DNA of 64,000 nucleotides. Source: Altererythrobacter sp. CAU 1644. GTDB taxonomy: Bacteria > Pseudomonadota > Alphaproteobacteria > Sphingomonadales > Sphingomonadaceae. Under the pieces are notes generated by a model, which made no database searches, was not told the DNA's origin, and saw nothing but the letters and a program-made list of their open reading frames with translations. Positions 54,585 to 63,312 of this stretch are shown here, piece by piece. The stretch spans positions 1,747,001 to 1,811,000 of the forward strand of contig NZ_CP121106.1 in assembly GCF_029623755.1 (NCBI RefSeq), written 5' to 3'. The position numbers were made by a program, and so were the translations under genes. Each line of letters opens with the position of its first letter. The first letter of the stretch is position 1.

Positions 54585-54709
54585 GCGCATGCCTCCTGAC
54601 CATTTCACCTCGCTTCGTCCAGATTGACGTAACGGAAGCCATCTCAATGATTGCCATCGGCCAGCGGACTCGTTAGAGGGCCGCTTCCCTGTCCGAAAGG
54701 GCGGGGCGA

Positions 54710-54783
54710 GGCCCGATGGCGGAGTGGTTACGCAGAGGACTGCAAATCCTTGCACGCCGGTTCGATTCCGGCTCGGGCCTCCA
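54710..54783 (+). tRNA. tRNA-Cys (GCA)
   Basis: A 74-nt cloverleaf: acceptor GGCCCGA/TCGGGCC, anticodon loop CTGCAAA (GCA), T-arm GCCGGTTCGATTCCGGC and encoded CCA. It is 64 bp upstream of tRNA-Thr and probably co-transcribed. Confidence 0.95.
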
Positions 54784-54847
54784 CTTCTTTCTGGCGCAAG
54801 ATGGCGTTGCGGCGCGTCCGCAAGGCGATTATGGGCCGGGCGAGAGT

Positions 54848-54923
54848 GCCGCTTTAGCTCAGTTGGTAGAGCACATCATTCGTAATGATGGGGCCACTGG
54901 TTCGAGTCCAGTAAGCGGCACCA
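54848..54923 (+). tRNA. tRNA-Thr (CGT), integration target
   Basis: A 76-nt cloverleaf: acceptor GCCGCTT/AAGCGGC, anticodon stem CATCA/TGATG with loop TTCGTAA (anticodon CGT), T-arm ACTGGTTCGAGTCCAGT and encoded CCA. Its 3' part from the anticodon loop onward is duplicated at 56421-56466. Confidence 0.95.
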
Positions 54924-54924
54924 C
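54879..54924 (+). repeat. Left att repeat (within tRNA-Thr), 46 bp
   Basis: Runs from the anticodon loop through the CCA end plus one base, identical over 46 bp to 56421-56466. Identity ends abruptly on both sides (A versus T before, T versus C after). Confidence 0.9.
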
Positions 54925-54961
54925 TTTTCAATCACTTAGCAGCCTTTTACCTCTCCTGTGA

Positions 54962-54997
54962 GTTTACACAGAGAAGTGGTTTTTTGGGACGTTTACA
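54962..54997 (+). repeat. GTTTACA pair near the left att
   Basis: GTTTACA at 54962-54968 and 54991-54997, 38 and 67 bp inside the left repeat. Together with the right pair they may be arm-type recombinase sites. Confidence 0.5.
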
Positions 54998-55197
54998 GTT
55001 ATTGAGGCCTAAGTGGTTGAAAACACTTCTTCGATTCATAATTCTCCCCATTGCAATTAATCGTGGATCGAGTTGGACCAGAATGGTTCATCTTGAGTTC
55101 CTGAGATGCGGTGCTATCCTGGTAGCTGGCCCCTATAGCCCGAATACGGCCTGCGAGCCTGTGCCTCCCGATGGAGAATAGGGCTATAGGGTAACCA

Positions 55198-55935
55198 TCA
55201 CTCCTTTGATCCTTTGAAGTTCCAGATCGTCAGGTTTCTTGCGTTCCTACCGGTATCGATTTCCCACGCGGGGTGTTTCGATTTCTTTTGGATCAAGTCA
55301 GCAAGTGCGGCCTTCTCGGTCGTATGCTTTATGCCATTTCGCTTGGCCGCAATCCCGCCAAGCACGACATCAGCCATCTGAATAATTCCAGACTGATGAG
55401 ATGGGTATGACTGTAGACTCTTAATGCAGTTAGGGCGCGTTCGGTATTTCTCATAAGCCGTAGCGCAAAGTTCATTTCGCATTCTGCAGATATCCTGTGA
55501 ATCTGCGCCAGCATCTAGCCGAACGTGAATGTCCCGCTTCGGACCGTAAAATCTGGCGGGTCTATGTAGGAGCAATTGGAAGTACATCCGATTGACACTG
55601 GTGTCCTTATTCTCTCCAGGGGACCTCTTGTGCCTGTAGCCCTTGAATGGGGTAATGATCGCATGAAATGCCGCATGGCCGTTGTGGACCAGTTCGAAGG
55701 CGTATTGAACGAGAACCGAGTACGCTGCACGAGAGGGTCCGCCTTTGTAGTCGGCCCAGTGGAATTCCTTGCCTCCGATCAATTCGCGAAGGGAAGCGAT
55801 CGTAGCCTCTATTTCCTGTATCCGAGGAGCAGAGACTGCAAACCCACCTGCCACCATATAGGCACTGTTCTTACTGCTGGCGTCGCCAAAGAACGTCACA
55901 GGCGGTTGCAGTTTTTCGATCTTAGTGTTCGTCAT
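55198..55935 (-). CDS. DUF3800 domain protein
   Basis: A 245-residue DUF3800 protein with an RNase-H-like fold predicted for the family: TFFGDASSKNSAYMVAGGFAV in the place of the usual YIDESG strand, GGKEFHWADYKG, VRLDAGADSQD and a C-terminal QMADVVLGGIA. The Asp residues of the presumed active site are visible, though the usual DES reads DAS. DUF3800 proteins occur in mobile and defence-related regions; the function is unproven. It is the main cargo of the tRNA-Thr island. ATG 55935 has no clear ribosome site. Confidence 0.75.
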   Translation of the reverse strand: MTNTKIEKLQPPVTFFGDASSKNSAYMVAGGFAVSAPRIQEIEATIASLRELIGGKEFHWADYKGGPSRAAYSVLVQYAFELVHNGHAAFHAIITPFKGYRHKRSPGENKDTSVNRMYFQLLLHRPARFYGPKRDIHVRLDAGADSQDICRMRNELCATAYEKYRTRPNCIKSLQSYPSHQSGIIQMADVVLGGIAAKRNGIKHTTEKAALADLIQKKSKHPAWEIDTGRNARNLTIWNFKGSKE

Positions 55936-56075
55936 TGCTTTTTGGTGGCGTAATTCGGTCAGGGAGGACAGCCAGTATCTCTAGGTTTTCCCTGTGAAAT
56001 GAATCATTCGGGTTTTGCTAGGGCGCGCATCTAGATTGCATGTACGCTGTGACTCGGTTCAGTCTTCTTTGCCAC

Positions 56076-56297
56076 CTATGTGTCGATCCTCGATCGATCT
56101 GAAAGAGCCTTGTAACTTTCGTAAGCCCGTTCCTCAGGTGCTTTTTCGTCCAAAGCTGCAGTAGAAAATATTCGTATCAATTTCGGCTCCACCTCAACCG
56201 CGACCACAACGATCCCAATCGATCTCACTGCAGAGACCACTCGTCTAATCTCTGGTGTCGCTGGGAATCTTGTTCGTTTCGAAGAACTCTGAGGCAC
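56076..56297 (-). CDS. Small phage/ICE-type protein
   Basis: A 73-residue protein (TPEIRRVVSAVRSIGIVVVAVEVEP...) resembling small proteins that sit just upstream of tyrosine integrase genes in alphaproteobacterial prophages and ICEs, with a short helix followed by a G-V-x-V-E/D strand. GTG 56297 has GGAGG seven bases ahead, which supports it as real. If the usual order applied, an integrase gene would follow downstream; the DUF3800 gene is found instead, 140 bp on. Confidence 0.6.
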   Translation of the reverse strand: MPQSSSKRTRFPATPEIRRVVSAVRSIGIVVVAVEVEPKLIRIFSTAALDEKAPEERAYESYKALSDRSRIDT

Positions 56298-56327
56298 AAC
56301 AAATCCTCCGAATTTCTGATCAAGAAA

Positions 56328-56387
56328 GTTTACACTGTTTGGGGTCTTCTGAGGTGGGTCAGAGTATCAATGGGAGGAAAGTTTACA
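56328..56387 (+). repeat. GTTTACA pair near the right att
   Basis: AAGTTTACA at 56326-56334 and 56379-56387, in the same orientation as the left pair, 86 and 33 bp inside the right repeat. Confidence 0.5.
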
Positions 56388-56420
56388 AAAAAACATAATA
56401 AAAACAATGGCAATTCCTTT

Positions 56421-56466
56421 TTCGTAATGATGGGGCCACTGGTTCGAGTCCAGTAAGCGGCACCAC
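56421..56466 (+). repeat. Right att repeat, partial tRNA-Thr, 46 bp
   Basis: An exact copy of the 3' part of tRNA-Thr; it lacks the acceptor 5' strand and D-arm, so it is not a functional tRNA gene. Confidence 0.9.
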
Positions 56467-56934
56467 CCCTTTTAGCAGGAAAATTCGAGACATACTGCGA
56501 TCGGCTCGTTCCGCTGGCCCTGGCTTTGGGTCCTGTGTGGGTCGCTTTGGGTAGACAAAAAGCCAAAACCCACTTCAAACCCACTTCTGCCGGAACTGCC
56601 AGTCTTTGCCTGCACAATGTCATAAAGTGGGCCGCTAGCGGAAGGGCAGCCTTCAATTGTGGCTAGGGCAAAAGCGGACATTGGGCGCTGGCGTCCCATT
56701 TGAGCCGATAGAACTGCAATATTTGACCAAACATCGCAGACGATCCATTTCAAACTTGGTCGCGCCAGAACCAATGTTCGTCGTATGATTCAAAGCTTGT
56801 CGCGCGGCAGGTAAGGTTCAGCGCGCGCTCCGCGCGCAGCCTTAGTTCTTGAGCCATTCCTCAAGCAGAAGCCCGGGTCGACCGGGACTTTGGACAACAC
56901 GTGACGAAAGCGTCACGAAGTGAGGAATGACTTT
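56467..56934. other. Intergenic region without a convincing gene
   Basis: About 470 bp. It holds short tandem-like CCCACTTC units (ACCCACTTCAAACCCACTTC at 56568-56587), a fragment AAAGCGGACATTGGGCGCTGG, a small GC palindrome GCGCGCTCCGCGCGC near 56822-56836, and at the right end the leader of the barrel-protein gene. Open frames here are short, with no family match. It may be degraded mobile DNA. Confidence 0.5.
56901..56916 (+). promoter_or_regulatory. Leader hairpin before the barrel-protein gene
   Basis: GTGACG (56901-56906), AAAG loop, CGTCAC (56911-56916), directly before GAGGAA and the start codon. It could influence translation or mRNA stability. Confidence 0.45.
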
Positions 56935-57534
56935 ATGAAGAGTAATTTGCTTGCGACGACGCTGGTCGTCGCCCTGATGTCCGTTGCGACCCCGGCCATG
57001 GCCCAGGACGACAACGCGTTCGATGGTGCCTGGGTTGGCGCTACCGGCGGCTACGACGGGTTCGATGCCGGTGCCGACACCGATGCCGAAGATGGTTTCG
57101 TCTACGGCATCGCGCTGGGTTACGACTTTGATCTTGGCGGTGTGCTCGTAGGTGCCGAAATCGAAGCGACTGACAGCTCTGTGAAAGCCACGGCTGCTGA
57201 CATCCTCGAAGACGGCGACGAACTCAGCCTGTCGGTGGGCCGCGACCTCTATGCCGGCGTGCGCATCGGTGTGCCGCTGAGCGATACGGTGCTGGCCTAT
57301 GCCAAGGCCGGCTATACCAACCAGCGCTTCAGCGCGTCCTACACCTTCGACGACGAGACGATGTCGGTGAGCGAGAACATGGATGGCTATCGCCTCGGCG
57401 CTGGTGTCGAACTCGATCTTGGTGCTCCCTTCGGCCGGATCGAATACCGGTACTCCGGCTATGGCAGGTTCTCGGATGCCGACCTCGAGACTAGCCGCCA
57501 CCAGCTCATGTTGACTGCCGGCATGCGCTTCTGA
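56935..57534 (+). CDS. Outer membrane beta-barrel protein (OmpA/OmpW-like barrel)
   Basis: A 199-residue porin-family protein: a signal peptide ending TPAMAQ at about 23, then eight-strand-barrel sequence with alternating aromatic/small residues (GAWVGATGGYDGFD, GIALGYDFDLGGVLVGAE, YAGVRIGVPL, AYAKAGYTNQRF, GRIEYRYSGYG) and the terminal phenylalanine (LTAGMRF) needed for BAM insertion. The very acidic loops suggest a surface role. ATG 56935 follows GAGGAA. A strong terminator ends the transcript. Confidence 0.85.
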   Translation: MKSNLLATTLVVALMSVATPAMAQDDNAFDGAWVGATGGYDGFDAGADTDAEDGFVYGIALGYDFDLGGVLVGAEIEATDSSVKATAADILEDGDELSLSVGRDLYAGVRIGVPLSDTVLAYAKAGYTNQRFSASYTFDDETMSVSENMDGYRLGAGVELDLGAPFGRIEYRYSGYGRFSDADLETSRHQLMLTAGMRF

Positions 57535-57574
57535 GAATCGTCACCCCTTCCGCCCCCCCGAGTTTGGAAGCGTC

Positions 57575-57609
57575 CCCGCCCGGCCTGGAAAGGTCGGGCG
57601 GGCTTTTTT
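57575..57609 (+). terminator. Rho-independent terminator after the barrel gene
   Basis: CCCGCCCGGCC (57575-57585) and GGTCGGGCGGG (57592-57602) pair with one G-U; a C and TTTTTT follow. Confidence 0.92.
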
Positions 57610-57638
57610 GCCTCCTGTCGAAACATTGGGTGAAGGCC

Positions 57639-58391
57639 TCAGGCGGCCTCCGGTCCAATTGCCCTCAGGACTTCCTTTACGTAGCTTGGTCCCACCTGCA
57701 CGCTGACGCCATCGCACAACACGAGGTTGACGCTGCCCTTGCCCGGTCGCTCCAGCTTGTTGACCCTGGCGGGCCGCACGAAAGCAGAGCGGTGTACGCG
57801 CATCAGTTCCTTGGGATCGAGCATATCTTCAAGTGCGTTCATCGACATCCGGTGCAGGTAGCTGCGGGTTGCCGTATGCAGCAGGACGTAATCCTTCGCG
57901 GCCTCGATCCAGTCGATCATGGCGACGTCGACCCTTACTTGGCCGTCGCGCATCGTCACCCAGATTTCGCGCACGAAACGGCTGGCTTCCTCTGCCTGCG
58001 CCTCGCCCCGCTGGGCAGCGGCAACCAGGTCCTTGCGGCGCTGGGCCCGGACAATCGCCTGCCGCAGGCGGTCGAAGCGGACCGGCTTGAGCAGGTAGTC
58101 GATCGCATCGACGGCAAAGGCATCGGGCGCGAAGTTCTCGAATGCCGTGACGAAGGCGATTTCGGGTCGCCGCTCTGCGGGCAGGTCAGCGGCCAGCGCC
58201 ATGCCGCTGCCTCCGGGCATCTGGATGTCCAGCAGCACGAGATCCGGGCACAGTTCTGCAATCGCCGCCTTCGCCGCGCGGGCGTTGTTGGCGGTGCCGA
58301 CTACGGTGACATTGTCGAGCGCACTCAGCAGTTCCTGCAGCCGGTCGATCGCCAGCTGCTCGTCATCAACGATCAGCAGTCGCAGGCTCAT
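57639..58391 (-). CDS. LytTR-type response regulator
   Basis: A 250-residue regulator: a receiver (about 3-120) with LLIVDDEQLA, the phosphoacceptor in LVLLDIQMPGGSG, FVTAFE and LLKPVR; then a LytTR DNA-binding domain (about 145-245) with IDWIEAAKDYVLLHT, SMNALEDML and VHRSAFVRPARV. ATG 58391 overlaps the kinase stop in ATGA. Targets are unknown; the adjacent barrel and lipoprotein genes are candidates by position only. Confidence 0.9.
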   Translation of the reverse strand: MSLRLLIVDDEQLAIDRLQELLSALDNVTVVGTANNARAAKAAIAELCPDLVLLDIQMPGGSGMALAADLPAERRPEIAFVTAFENFAPDAFAVDAIDYLLKPVRFDRLRQAIVRAQRRKDLVAAAQRGEAQAEEASRFVREIWVTMRDGQVRVDVAMIDWIEAAKDYVLLHTATRSYLHRMSMNALEDMLDPKELMRVHRSAFVRPARVNKLERPGKGSVNLVLCDGVSVQVGPSYVKEVLRAIGPEAA

Positions 58392-59473
58392 GCGTTTGTG
58401 AATTCCAGCGGCAGCCGCACGATGGCGATGAAGCCCGCTTCCCGCGCTATGGTTTCCAGCCGCCCGCGCTCGCCATAGACCGTTTCCAGTCGCTCGTGGA
58501 CATTTCGCAGACCAACGCCTGTACCGTTTCCTGCAGCGCCCTCGGAGCAGCAATCGTTCTCGACGGCGATCATCAGCTCAGATCCCTGCGCCCGGGCGGA
58601 CACGCGGATGGTGACAGGGCAGTCGCTTGGCGCGAGACCGTGCTTTACGGAGTTTTCAACCAGCGGTTGCAGCAGGAAGTGCGGCAGTTGCGCCTCGCGC
58701 AGTTCCGCCGGACAGTCGATGACGATCTCCAGTCGCTGGCCGAACCGGATCCGTTCGAGCCCCAGATAGGTATCGATCGTTTCCAACTCGCCTTCCAGCG
58801 TCTGCATGGCATTGGGATCGCCAGCCAGGGTGGTGCGCAGGAATTCGGAGAGGCTTGTGAGCATCGCCTCGGCATCGCTGTTCCGCTTGGTAACCACGAG
58901 CGAGGAAATCGAGTTGAGCGTATTGAACAGGAAGTGCGGGTTGAGCTGGTAGCGCAGCGCGGACAATTTGGCCTGTTGCGCCTGCGTATTGGCTTCAGCC
59001 AGCATGCGTTCCTGCCGCGCCGCCCGCTGCGTATCGGCCAGCAAGGCATAGATCGCGCCCAGCAGGCCGAAGTGCGGCACGAACACCGCGAAGTTGTTGA
59101 TGGCGCGAAAGGTCAATGAACTCGACATCTGGTTGCCCGGCTGGATCGACGTCAGGATTCCGGCAGCAGCGAGGTCCAACAGGGTCAGCAGGATCGCCGC
59201 GAGGACTATGGCCACCCCGGCGACCACGATTTTCGGCCGCACTCCACTTTCGAATAACCGCCAGATCGCAGCCATCAAGACCAAGGAAACCAGCGAGCCG
59301 GCAACAGCTATCGCGAGGATTGAAGCAACGAGATAGAATGAAACAGGCGTTCCAGCGACCAGCATCGGCACTACGAACAGAATCGACGAGACAAACCACA
59401 CACTCACGGTGATGCCTGTTGCGATGCGCCACTCTCCCTCGCGAAAAATGCGGGCCAGACGGTTCTCAGTCAT
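58388..59473 (-). CDS. LytS/His_kinase-type sensor histidine kinase
   Basis: A 361-residue kinase with four membrane helices in the first about 140 residues (no periplasmic sensor domain), a coiled linker, the PF06580 phosphoacceptor box LRYQLNPHFLFNTLNSISSLV near 190-200 and an HATPase region (LPHFLLQPLVENSVKHGL, GTGVGLRNVHERL). It is the cognate partner of the overlapping LytTR regulator. The start is ATG 59473, overlapping the lipoprotein gene by eight bases. Confidence 0.9.
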   Translation of the reverse strand: MTENRLARIFREGEWRIATGITVSVWFVSSILFVVPMLVAGTPVSFYLVASILAIAVAGSLVSLVLMAAIWRLFESGVRPKIVVAGVAIVLAAILLTLLDLAAAGILTSIQPGNQMSSSLTFRAINNFAVFVPHFGLLGAIYALLADTQRAARQERMLAEANTQAQQAKLSALRYQLNPHFLFNTLNSISSLVVTKRNSDAEAMLTSLSEFLRTTLAGDPNAMQTLEGELETIDTYLGLERIRFGQRLEIVIDCPAELREAQLPHFLLQPLVENSVKHGLAPSDCPVTIRVSARAQGSELMIAVENDCCSEGAAGNGTGVGLRNVHERLETVYGERGRLETIAREAGFIAIVRLPLEFTNA

Positions 59474-60179
59474 CGTCTAGCGCGCTGTTGGCTGGGTCCC
59501 AGAATACGGCCAGCGTCGTGGCCGCTACCGTCAACGTACGGACAAGGCCGGGATCGGCGGTGTTGCCAAGATAGAGCACCGGCGCGCCGTTGAGTTCAAC
59601 CGCACCGACCGGCTCGCCATGTTGTTCGAAAACGTATCCGATAGGACTGGCCATTTCGATCGGTGACCCGTCAAGTTTGTGGACCGAACGGATTTGCACC
59701 GTTTCCCCGCCCAAGGCAATCTCGCCCATACGTTCCTCACGGGACAGGGCGCCGCCGATCCCGCGGGATACCTCCTGCAGTTCGAAGCGCGACGGGATCG
59801 CCCGCCCTTCGGCGGTGAACTCGCAGCGATAAGCCATGGGCCGGGTGGTGAACTCGGCAATGCCGAAGTCGAGCACCTTCTCGCGCATTTGGCACCGGGT
59901 CTCGATGGTGGAGCTGATCTCCGGTCCCGCGATCTCGAATTCCGAATGGCCGTAGTTGCGCACGAAGGCATCGAAAATGGCAAGGCGCTGCTCCGACCGT
60001 TCGTAGCTGCCATGGTATGCACCCACGGCGAATTTGCCGCGTGTGGAACCGCCGATACCGGAATAGACCATCCGCGCCGATGCAGCGGATAATTCGACAG
60101 GCAAGCGCATCCGCGCGGGCTGGATGGCGGAACATCCGCCGAGTGCCACCAGGGCAAGCGTGACTCCAATCGACCGCAT
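59466..60179 (-). CDS. Lipoprotein of unknown function, first gene of the two-component operon
   Basis: A 237-residue protein with a lipoprotein signal (SIGVTLALVALGGC, lipobox LGGC). The mature part is beta-rich with no recognised domain; three further cysteines (TRCQMR, YRCEFT) may pair. I chose ATG 60179, with AAGGA eight bases ahead, over ATG 60209. Co-transcription with the kinase suggests a periplasmic input or target, which is inference. Confidence 0.65.
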   Translation of the reverse strand: MRSIGVTLALVALGGCSAIQPARMRLPVELSAASARMVYSGIGGSTRGKFAVGAYHGSYERSEQRLAIFDAFVRNYGHSEFEIAGPEISSTIETRCQMREKVLDFGIAEFTTRPMAYRCEFTAEGRAIPSRFELQEVSRGIGGALSREERMGEIALGGETVQIRSVHKLDGSPIEMASPIGYVFEQHGEPVGAVELNGAPVLYLGNTADPGLVRTLTVAATTLAVFWDPANSALDDD

Positions 60180-60332
60180 CGGGATCGTCCTTGAAAAAGG
60201 CAGCGGCATGGCCGGGTTGGCGTGCCTTCATTCCTGATCGTTCGATATGGCTGGTTGTACGGCAAAGGCAGGCGCCGTCGCCCAAAGCCGCCAATCCTGC
60301 GACGAAACCGGTCTGTCTTCCGAATTTGCGGC

Positions 60333-60363
60333 TTGACCCTGACATCGTGTCAGGGTTCATATG
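60333..60363 (+). promoter_or_regulatory. MerR-family-type promoter of the copper ATPase gene
   Basis: The -35 TTGACC (60333-60338) and -10 CATATG (60358-60363) are 19 bp apart, the long spacer that MerR-family activators untwist. Within it is a perfect 9-bp dyad ACCCTGACA / TGTCAGGGT (60336-60344, 60348-60356) with a 3-bp centre. Confidence 0.85.
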
Positions 60364-60387
60364 TCGCATCGGCCAAGGAGAAAGCCG

Positions 60388-62739
60388 ATGCATGAACACC
60401 ACGAATGTCACCATAACCACGGCGGTCACGCCCACACCGATCACCACGACACACTGGTGACCGATCCCGTCTGCGGGATGACCGTGGACCCAGCCACGAC
60501 CGCCCATCACGCCGAACACGACGGGCAGGCGTATCATTTCTGCAGCGCGCGCTGCCGCGAACGGTTTGTAACAGAGCCCGACCGCTGGTTGGGCGACGCC
60601 CCGACCGAGCCCGAAGCCGTGCCCGAAGGGACCATGTGGACCTGCCCGATGCACCCGGAGGTGCGGCAAGACCACCCTGGCTCCTGCCCGATCTGCGGCA
60701 TGGCGCTGGAACCCGAGATGTTCGATCCCGATGCGGGCCCGAACGAGGAACTGCAAGATATGACGCTGCGGTTCTGGATCGGCCTCGTGCTGACGTTGCC
60801 GGTCTTCGTGCTGGAGATGGGCGGGCACCTGTTCGCGGCCATTCATCAGCTTGTGCCCATGCCGGTATCCTCATGGCTCCAGTTCGCGCTGGCGACGCCG
60901 GTGGTGCTGTGGGCCGGCTGGCCGTTCTTCCGGCGCGCCGCCGATTCTATCCGCACGCGCAACCTCAACATGTTCACCCTGATCGCGCTGGGGACGGGCG
61001 TCGCCTGGACCTACAGCACGGTGGCGCTGCTCGCGCCGCAACTGTTCCCAGCAGCCTTCCGCGCCCACGATGGGTCGGTTGCGGTGTATTTCGAGGCAGC
61101 CGCGGTAATCACCGTGTTGGTGCTGCTGGGGCAGGTACTGGAACTGCGCGCTCGCGAACGCACGTCAGACGCGCTCAAGGCGCTTCTGGGCCTTGCCCCG
61201 CGTACTGCCCGAAGGGTTGGCGAACATGGCGACGAGGAAGTGTCGCTGGACGAACTGGTGATCGGCGACGTACTGCGCATCCGTCCCGGCGAGAAAATTC
61301 CTGTCGACGGCACGGTTTGGGAAGGTTCCTCGGCGGTCGACGAAGCGATGGTGACCGGCGAGTCCATGCCGGTGTCCAAGACTGTCGGCGACTCCGTCAT
61401 CGGTGGCACCATCAACGGAACTGGCTCGCTGGTGATGATCGCCGAGAAGGTGGGGCGCGATACCCTGCTCTCCCGGATCGTGCAGATGGTGGCGCAGGCG
61501 CAGCGCTCACGCGCACCGATCCAGCGGCTGGCCGACCAGGTCGCTGGCTGGTTCGTGCCGGTGATCCTGCTGGTGGCGGTTTCTGCCTTCGTCGCCTGGA
61601 CCGTGTTCGGACCCGAGCCGCGGCTGGCCCACGGGCTCGTCGCAGCAGTGGCCGTGCTGATCATCGCCTGCCCTTGTGCGCTCGGCCTGGCCACGCCCAT
61701 GTCGATCATGGTCGGTGTCGGTCGCGGTGCCGAACTGGGCCTGCTGGTCAAGAACGCCGAAGCCCTGGAGCGGCTCGAAAAGGTCGACACGCTAGTGGTC
61801 GATAAGACCGGCACGCTGACCGAAGGCAAGCCTTCGGTGGTCGCCATCGAGACTGCTGGTGTCTTGTCCACGGACGACCTGCTGCGGCTTGCCGCAGGCG
61901 TGGAGAATGCATCCGAGCACCCGCTGGCACAGGCCATCGTCAACGAAGCAGAACGGCGAGCGATCACCATTCCTGCCGCGACCGACTTCGATTCGCCCAC
62001 CGGCAAGGGTGTACTGGCGAAGGTTGACGGTCATGCCGTATTGATCGGCAATGCCAACTTCCTGTCAGAGCATGGCATTGCGGCGACGGACCTTTCCGAA
62101 CAGGCCGACCGGCTGCGCGAAACCGGCGCGACTGCTGTGCTGGTTGCCGTCGACGGCAAGCCTGGCGGCGTGATCGCGATTGCCGACCCGGTGAAGCCAA
62201 CGACGCCCGAAGCCATTACGGCGCTGAAGGCCGAGGGCATCGAACTGGTCATGCTGACCGGCGACAACCGCACGACGGCACTGGCCGTTGCGCACGGACT
62301 CGGAATCGACAAGGTGGAGGCCGACGTGCTGCCCGATCGAAAGAAGGTGGTCATCGAATCCCTGCGTGCCCAAGGCAGGGTCGTCGCAATGGCCGGAGAC
62401 GGCGTGAACGACGCGCCCGCACTCGCGGCGGCTGATGTCGGCATCGCCATGGGCAGCGGGACCGACGTGGCCATCGAGAGTGCCGGCGTAACCTTGCTCA
62501 GCGGCGAACTCACCGGCATCGTCCGGGCGCGCGTGCTGAGCAAACGGACAATGTCGAACATTCGCCAGAACCTGGTCTTCGCCTTCGGCTACAACGCGCT
62601 GGGCGTGCCGATTGCGGCAGGCATCCTGTATCCGCACTTCGGTATCCTGCTGTCGCCGATCATCGCCGCAGCGGCCATGTCGCTGTCCTCTGTAAGCGTG
62701 ATAGGCAACGCGCTGCGGCTGAAGGCGGCCCGGCTGTGA
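60388..62739 (+). CDS. copA: Cu(I)-exporting P1B-type ATPase with YHS and heavy-metal-binding domains
   Basis: A 783-residue P1B ATPase. Order: a His-rich tail ([20 protein letters not shown]), a YHS domain (DPVCGMTV, then YHFCSARC; about 26-60), a second metal-binding motif WTCPMHPEV with [13 protein letters not shown] (about 85-110), membrane helices, the actuator motif TGES, the ion-path CPC at 428-430, the phosphorylation site DKTGT at 472-476, the nucleotide-domain HP in SEHPLAQ, and GDGVNDAP. This is the CopA/CopB-like group without ferredoxin-fold HMA domains. I chose ATG 60388 behind AAGGAG; ATG 60361 would overlap the -10 element. It pumps Cu(I) out of the cytosol by family. Confidence 0.93.
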   Translation: MHEHHECHHNHGGHAHTDHHDTLVTDPVCGMTVDPATTAHHAEHDGQAYHFCSARCRERFVTEPDRWLGDAPTEPEAVPEGTMWTCPMHPEVRQDHPGSCPICGMALEPEMFDPDAGPNEELQDMTLRFWIGLVLTLPVFVLEMGGHLFAAIHQLVPMPVSSWLQFALATPVVLWAGWPFFRRAADSIRTRNLNMFTLIALGTGVAWTYSTVALLAPQLFPAAFRAHDGSVAVYFEAAAVITVLVLLGQVLELRARERTSDALKALLGLAPRTARRVGEHGDEEVSLDELVIGDVLRIRPGEKIPVDGTVWEGSSAVDEAMVTGESMPVSKTVGDSVIGGTINGTGSLVMIAEKVGRDTLLSRIVQMVAQAQRSRAPIQRLADQVAGWFVPVILLVAVSAFVAWTVFGPEPRLAHGLVAAVAVLIIACPCALGLATPMSIMVGVGRGAELGLLVKNAEALERLEKVDTLVVDKTGTLTEGKPSVVAIETAGVLSTDDLLRLAAGVENASEHPLAQAIVNEAERRAITIPAATDFDSPTGKGVLAKVDGHAVLIGNANFLSEHGIAATDLSEQADRLRETGATAVLVAVDGKPGGVIAIADPVKPTTPEAITALKAEGIELVMLTGDNRTTALAVAHGLGIDKVEADVLPDRKKVVIESLRAQGRVVAMAGDGVNDAPALAAADVGIAMGSGTDVAIESAGVTLLSGELTGIVRARVLSKRTMSNIRQNLVFAFGYNALGVPIAAGILYPHFGILLSPIIAAAAMSLSSVSVIGNALRLKAARL

Positions 62740-63128
62740 ACATCGGGCAGGCATCTAGGGCATCGGGCGTTTCGCAACGCATGATCCGCCATTACGAGAA
62801 GATAGGGCTGATCCCGGCGCCGCTGCGCCGGGACAGCGGCTATCGCGACTATACGGACAGCGACGTGCAGCGCCTCGTCTTCATTGCCAATGCCCGCGAC
62901 CTGGGGTTCGCCATGACGGAAATCGGTGACCTGCTAGATCTGTGGAGCAACGAATATCGCACTAGCGCGGAGGTGAAAGCCCTCGCGCTGGCGAAAGCGG
63001 ACGAACTCGGGCGCAAGGCCGAGGCTCTGTCGGCGATGCGTCAGAGCCTGCTCCATCTGGCCGAGCACTGCGTTGGCGATGCTCGGCCGGATTGCCCGAT
63101 CATCGATGGAATGGCGCGGCGCCCCTAG
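62736..63128 (+). CDS. cueR: CueR/HmrR-like MerR-family Cu(I) regulator
   Basis: A 130-residue MerR-family activator: winged helix ([38 protein letters not shown]), dimer helix, and a metal loop with C112 and C120 (CVGDARPDC), the same residue numbers as in E. coli CueR. GTG 62736 overlaps the ATPase stop in GTGA, so the activator is made from the promoter it controls. Specificity for Cu(I)/Ag(I)/Au(I) is expected from the two-cysteine loop. Confidence 0.9.
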   Translation: MNIGQASRASGVSQRMIRHYEKIGLIPAPLRRDSGYRDYTDSDVQRLVFIANARDLGFAMTEIGDLLDLWSNEYRTSAEVKALALAKADELGRKAEALSAMRQSLLHLAEHCVGDARPDCPIIDGMARRP

Positions 63129-63166
63129 GGCCACATAGGAGCGCATTGATTTGCGCGATCACTGGT

Positions 63167-63193
63167 GTCCGCTATTCACCCATAATCGGACAT
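63167..63193. repeat. Short inverted repeat TGTCCG / CGGACA
   Basis: TGTCCG and CGGACA flank about 15 bases (TATTCACCCATAAT core) in the gap after cueR. A related GCGGACATT fragment occurs at about 56677. It is possibly a member of a dispersed repeat, or coincidence. Confidence 0.3.
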
Positions 63194-63312
63194 TCGCGAT
63201 GCTCATTACCGGAGCAAAGCTGCCGGCCCGCTTTCAGGCATCCGCAGGGAAAGCCTGAACGTCCGGAATCGGGGCGCGTAGCGGACCGGTTGAAATTGGG
63301 CCGAATCCTGCC

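Larger units (their letters stand above)
54879..56466. mobile_element. Mini integrative island at tRNA-Thr, integrase missing
   Basis: A stretch of about 1.5 kb bounded by a 46-bp direct repeat of the tRNA-Thr 3' part, clearly more AT-rich than its surroundings. It carries a DUF3800 gene and one small phage-type gene, both leftward, but no integrase. Four GTTTACA copies in the same orientation lie near the two ends. It is best read as a deletion remnant or satellite-like element mobilised, if at all, by an integrase supplied in trans. Confidence 0.8.

Noticed and set aside
54984..55181. 65-codon frame in the left part of the tRNA-Thr island
   Set aside because: No ribosome site, no family resemblance and overlap with the presumed arm-site region.
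56421..56466. A second tRNA-Thr gene
   Set aside because: Only the 3' part is present; the 5' acceptor strand and D-arm are missing, so it is an att copy.
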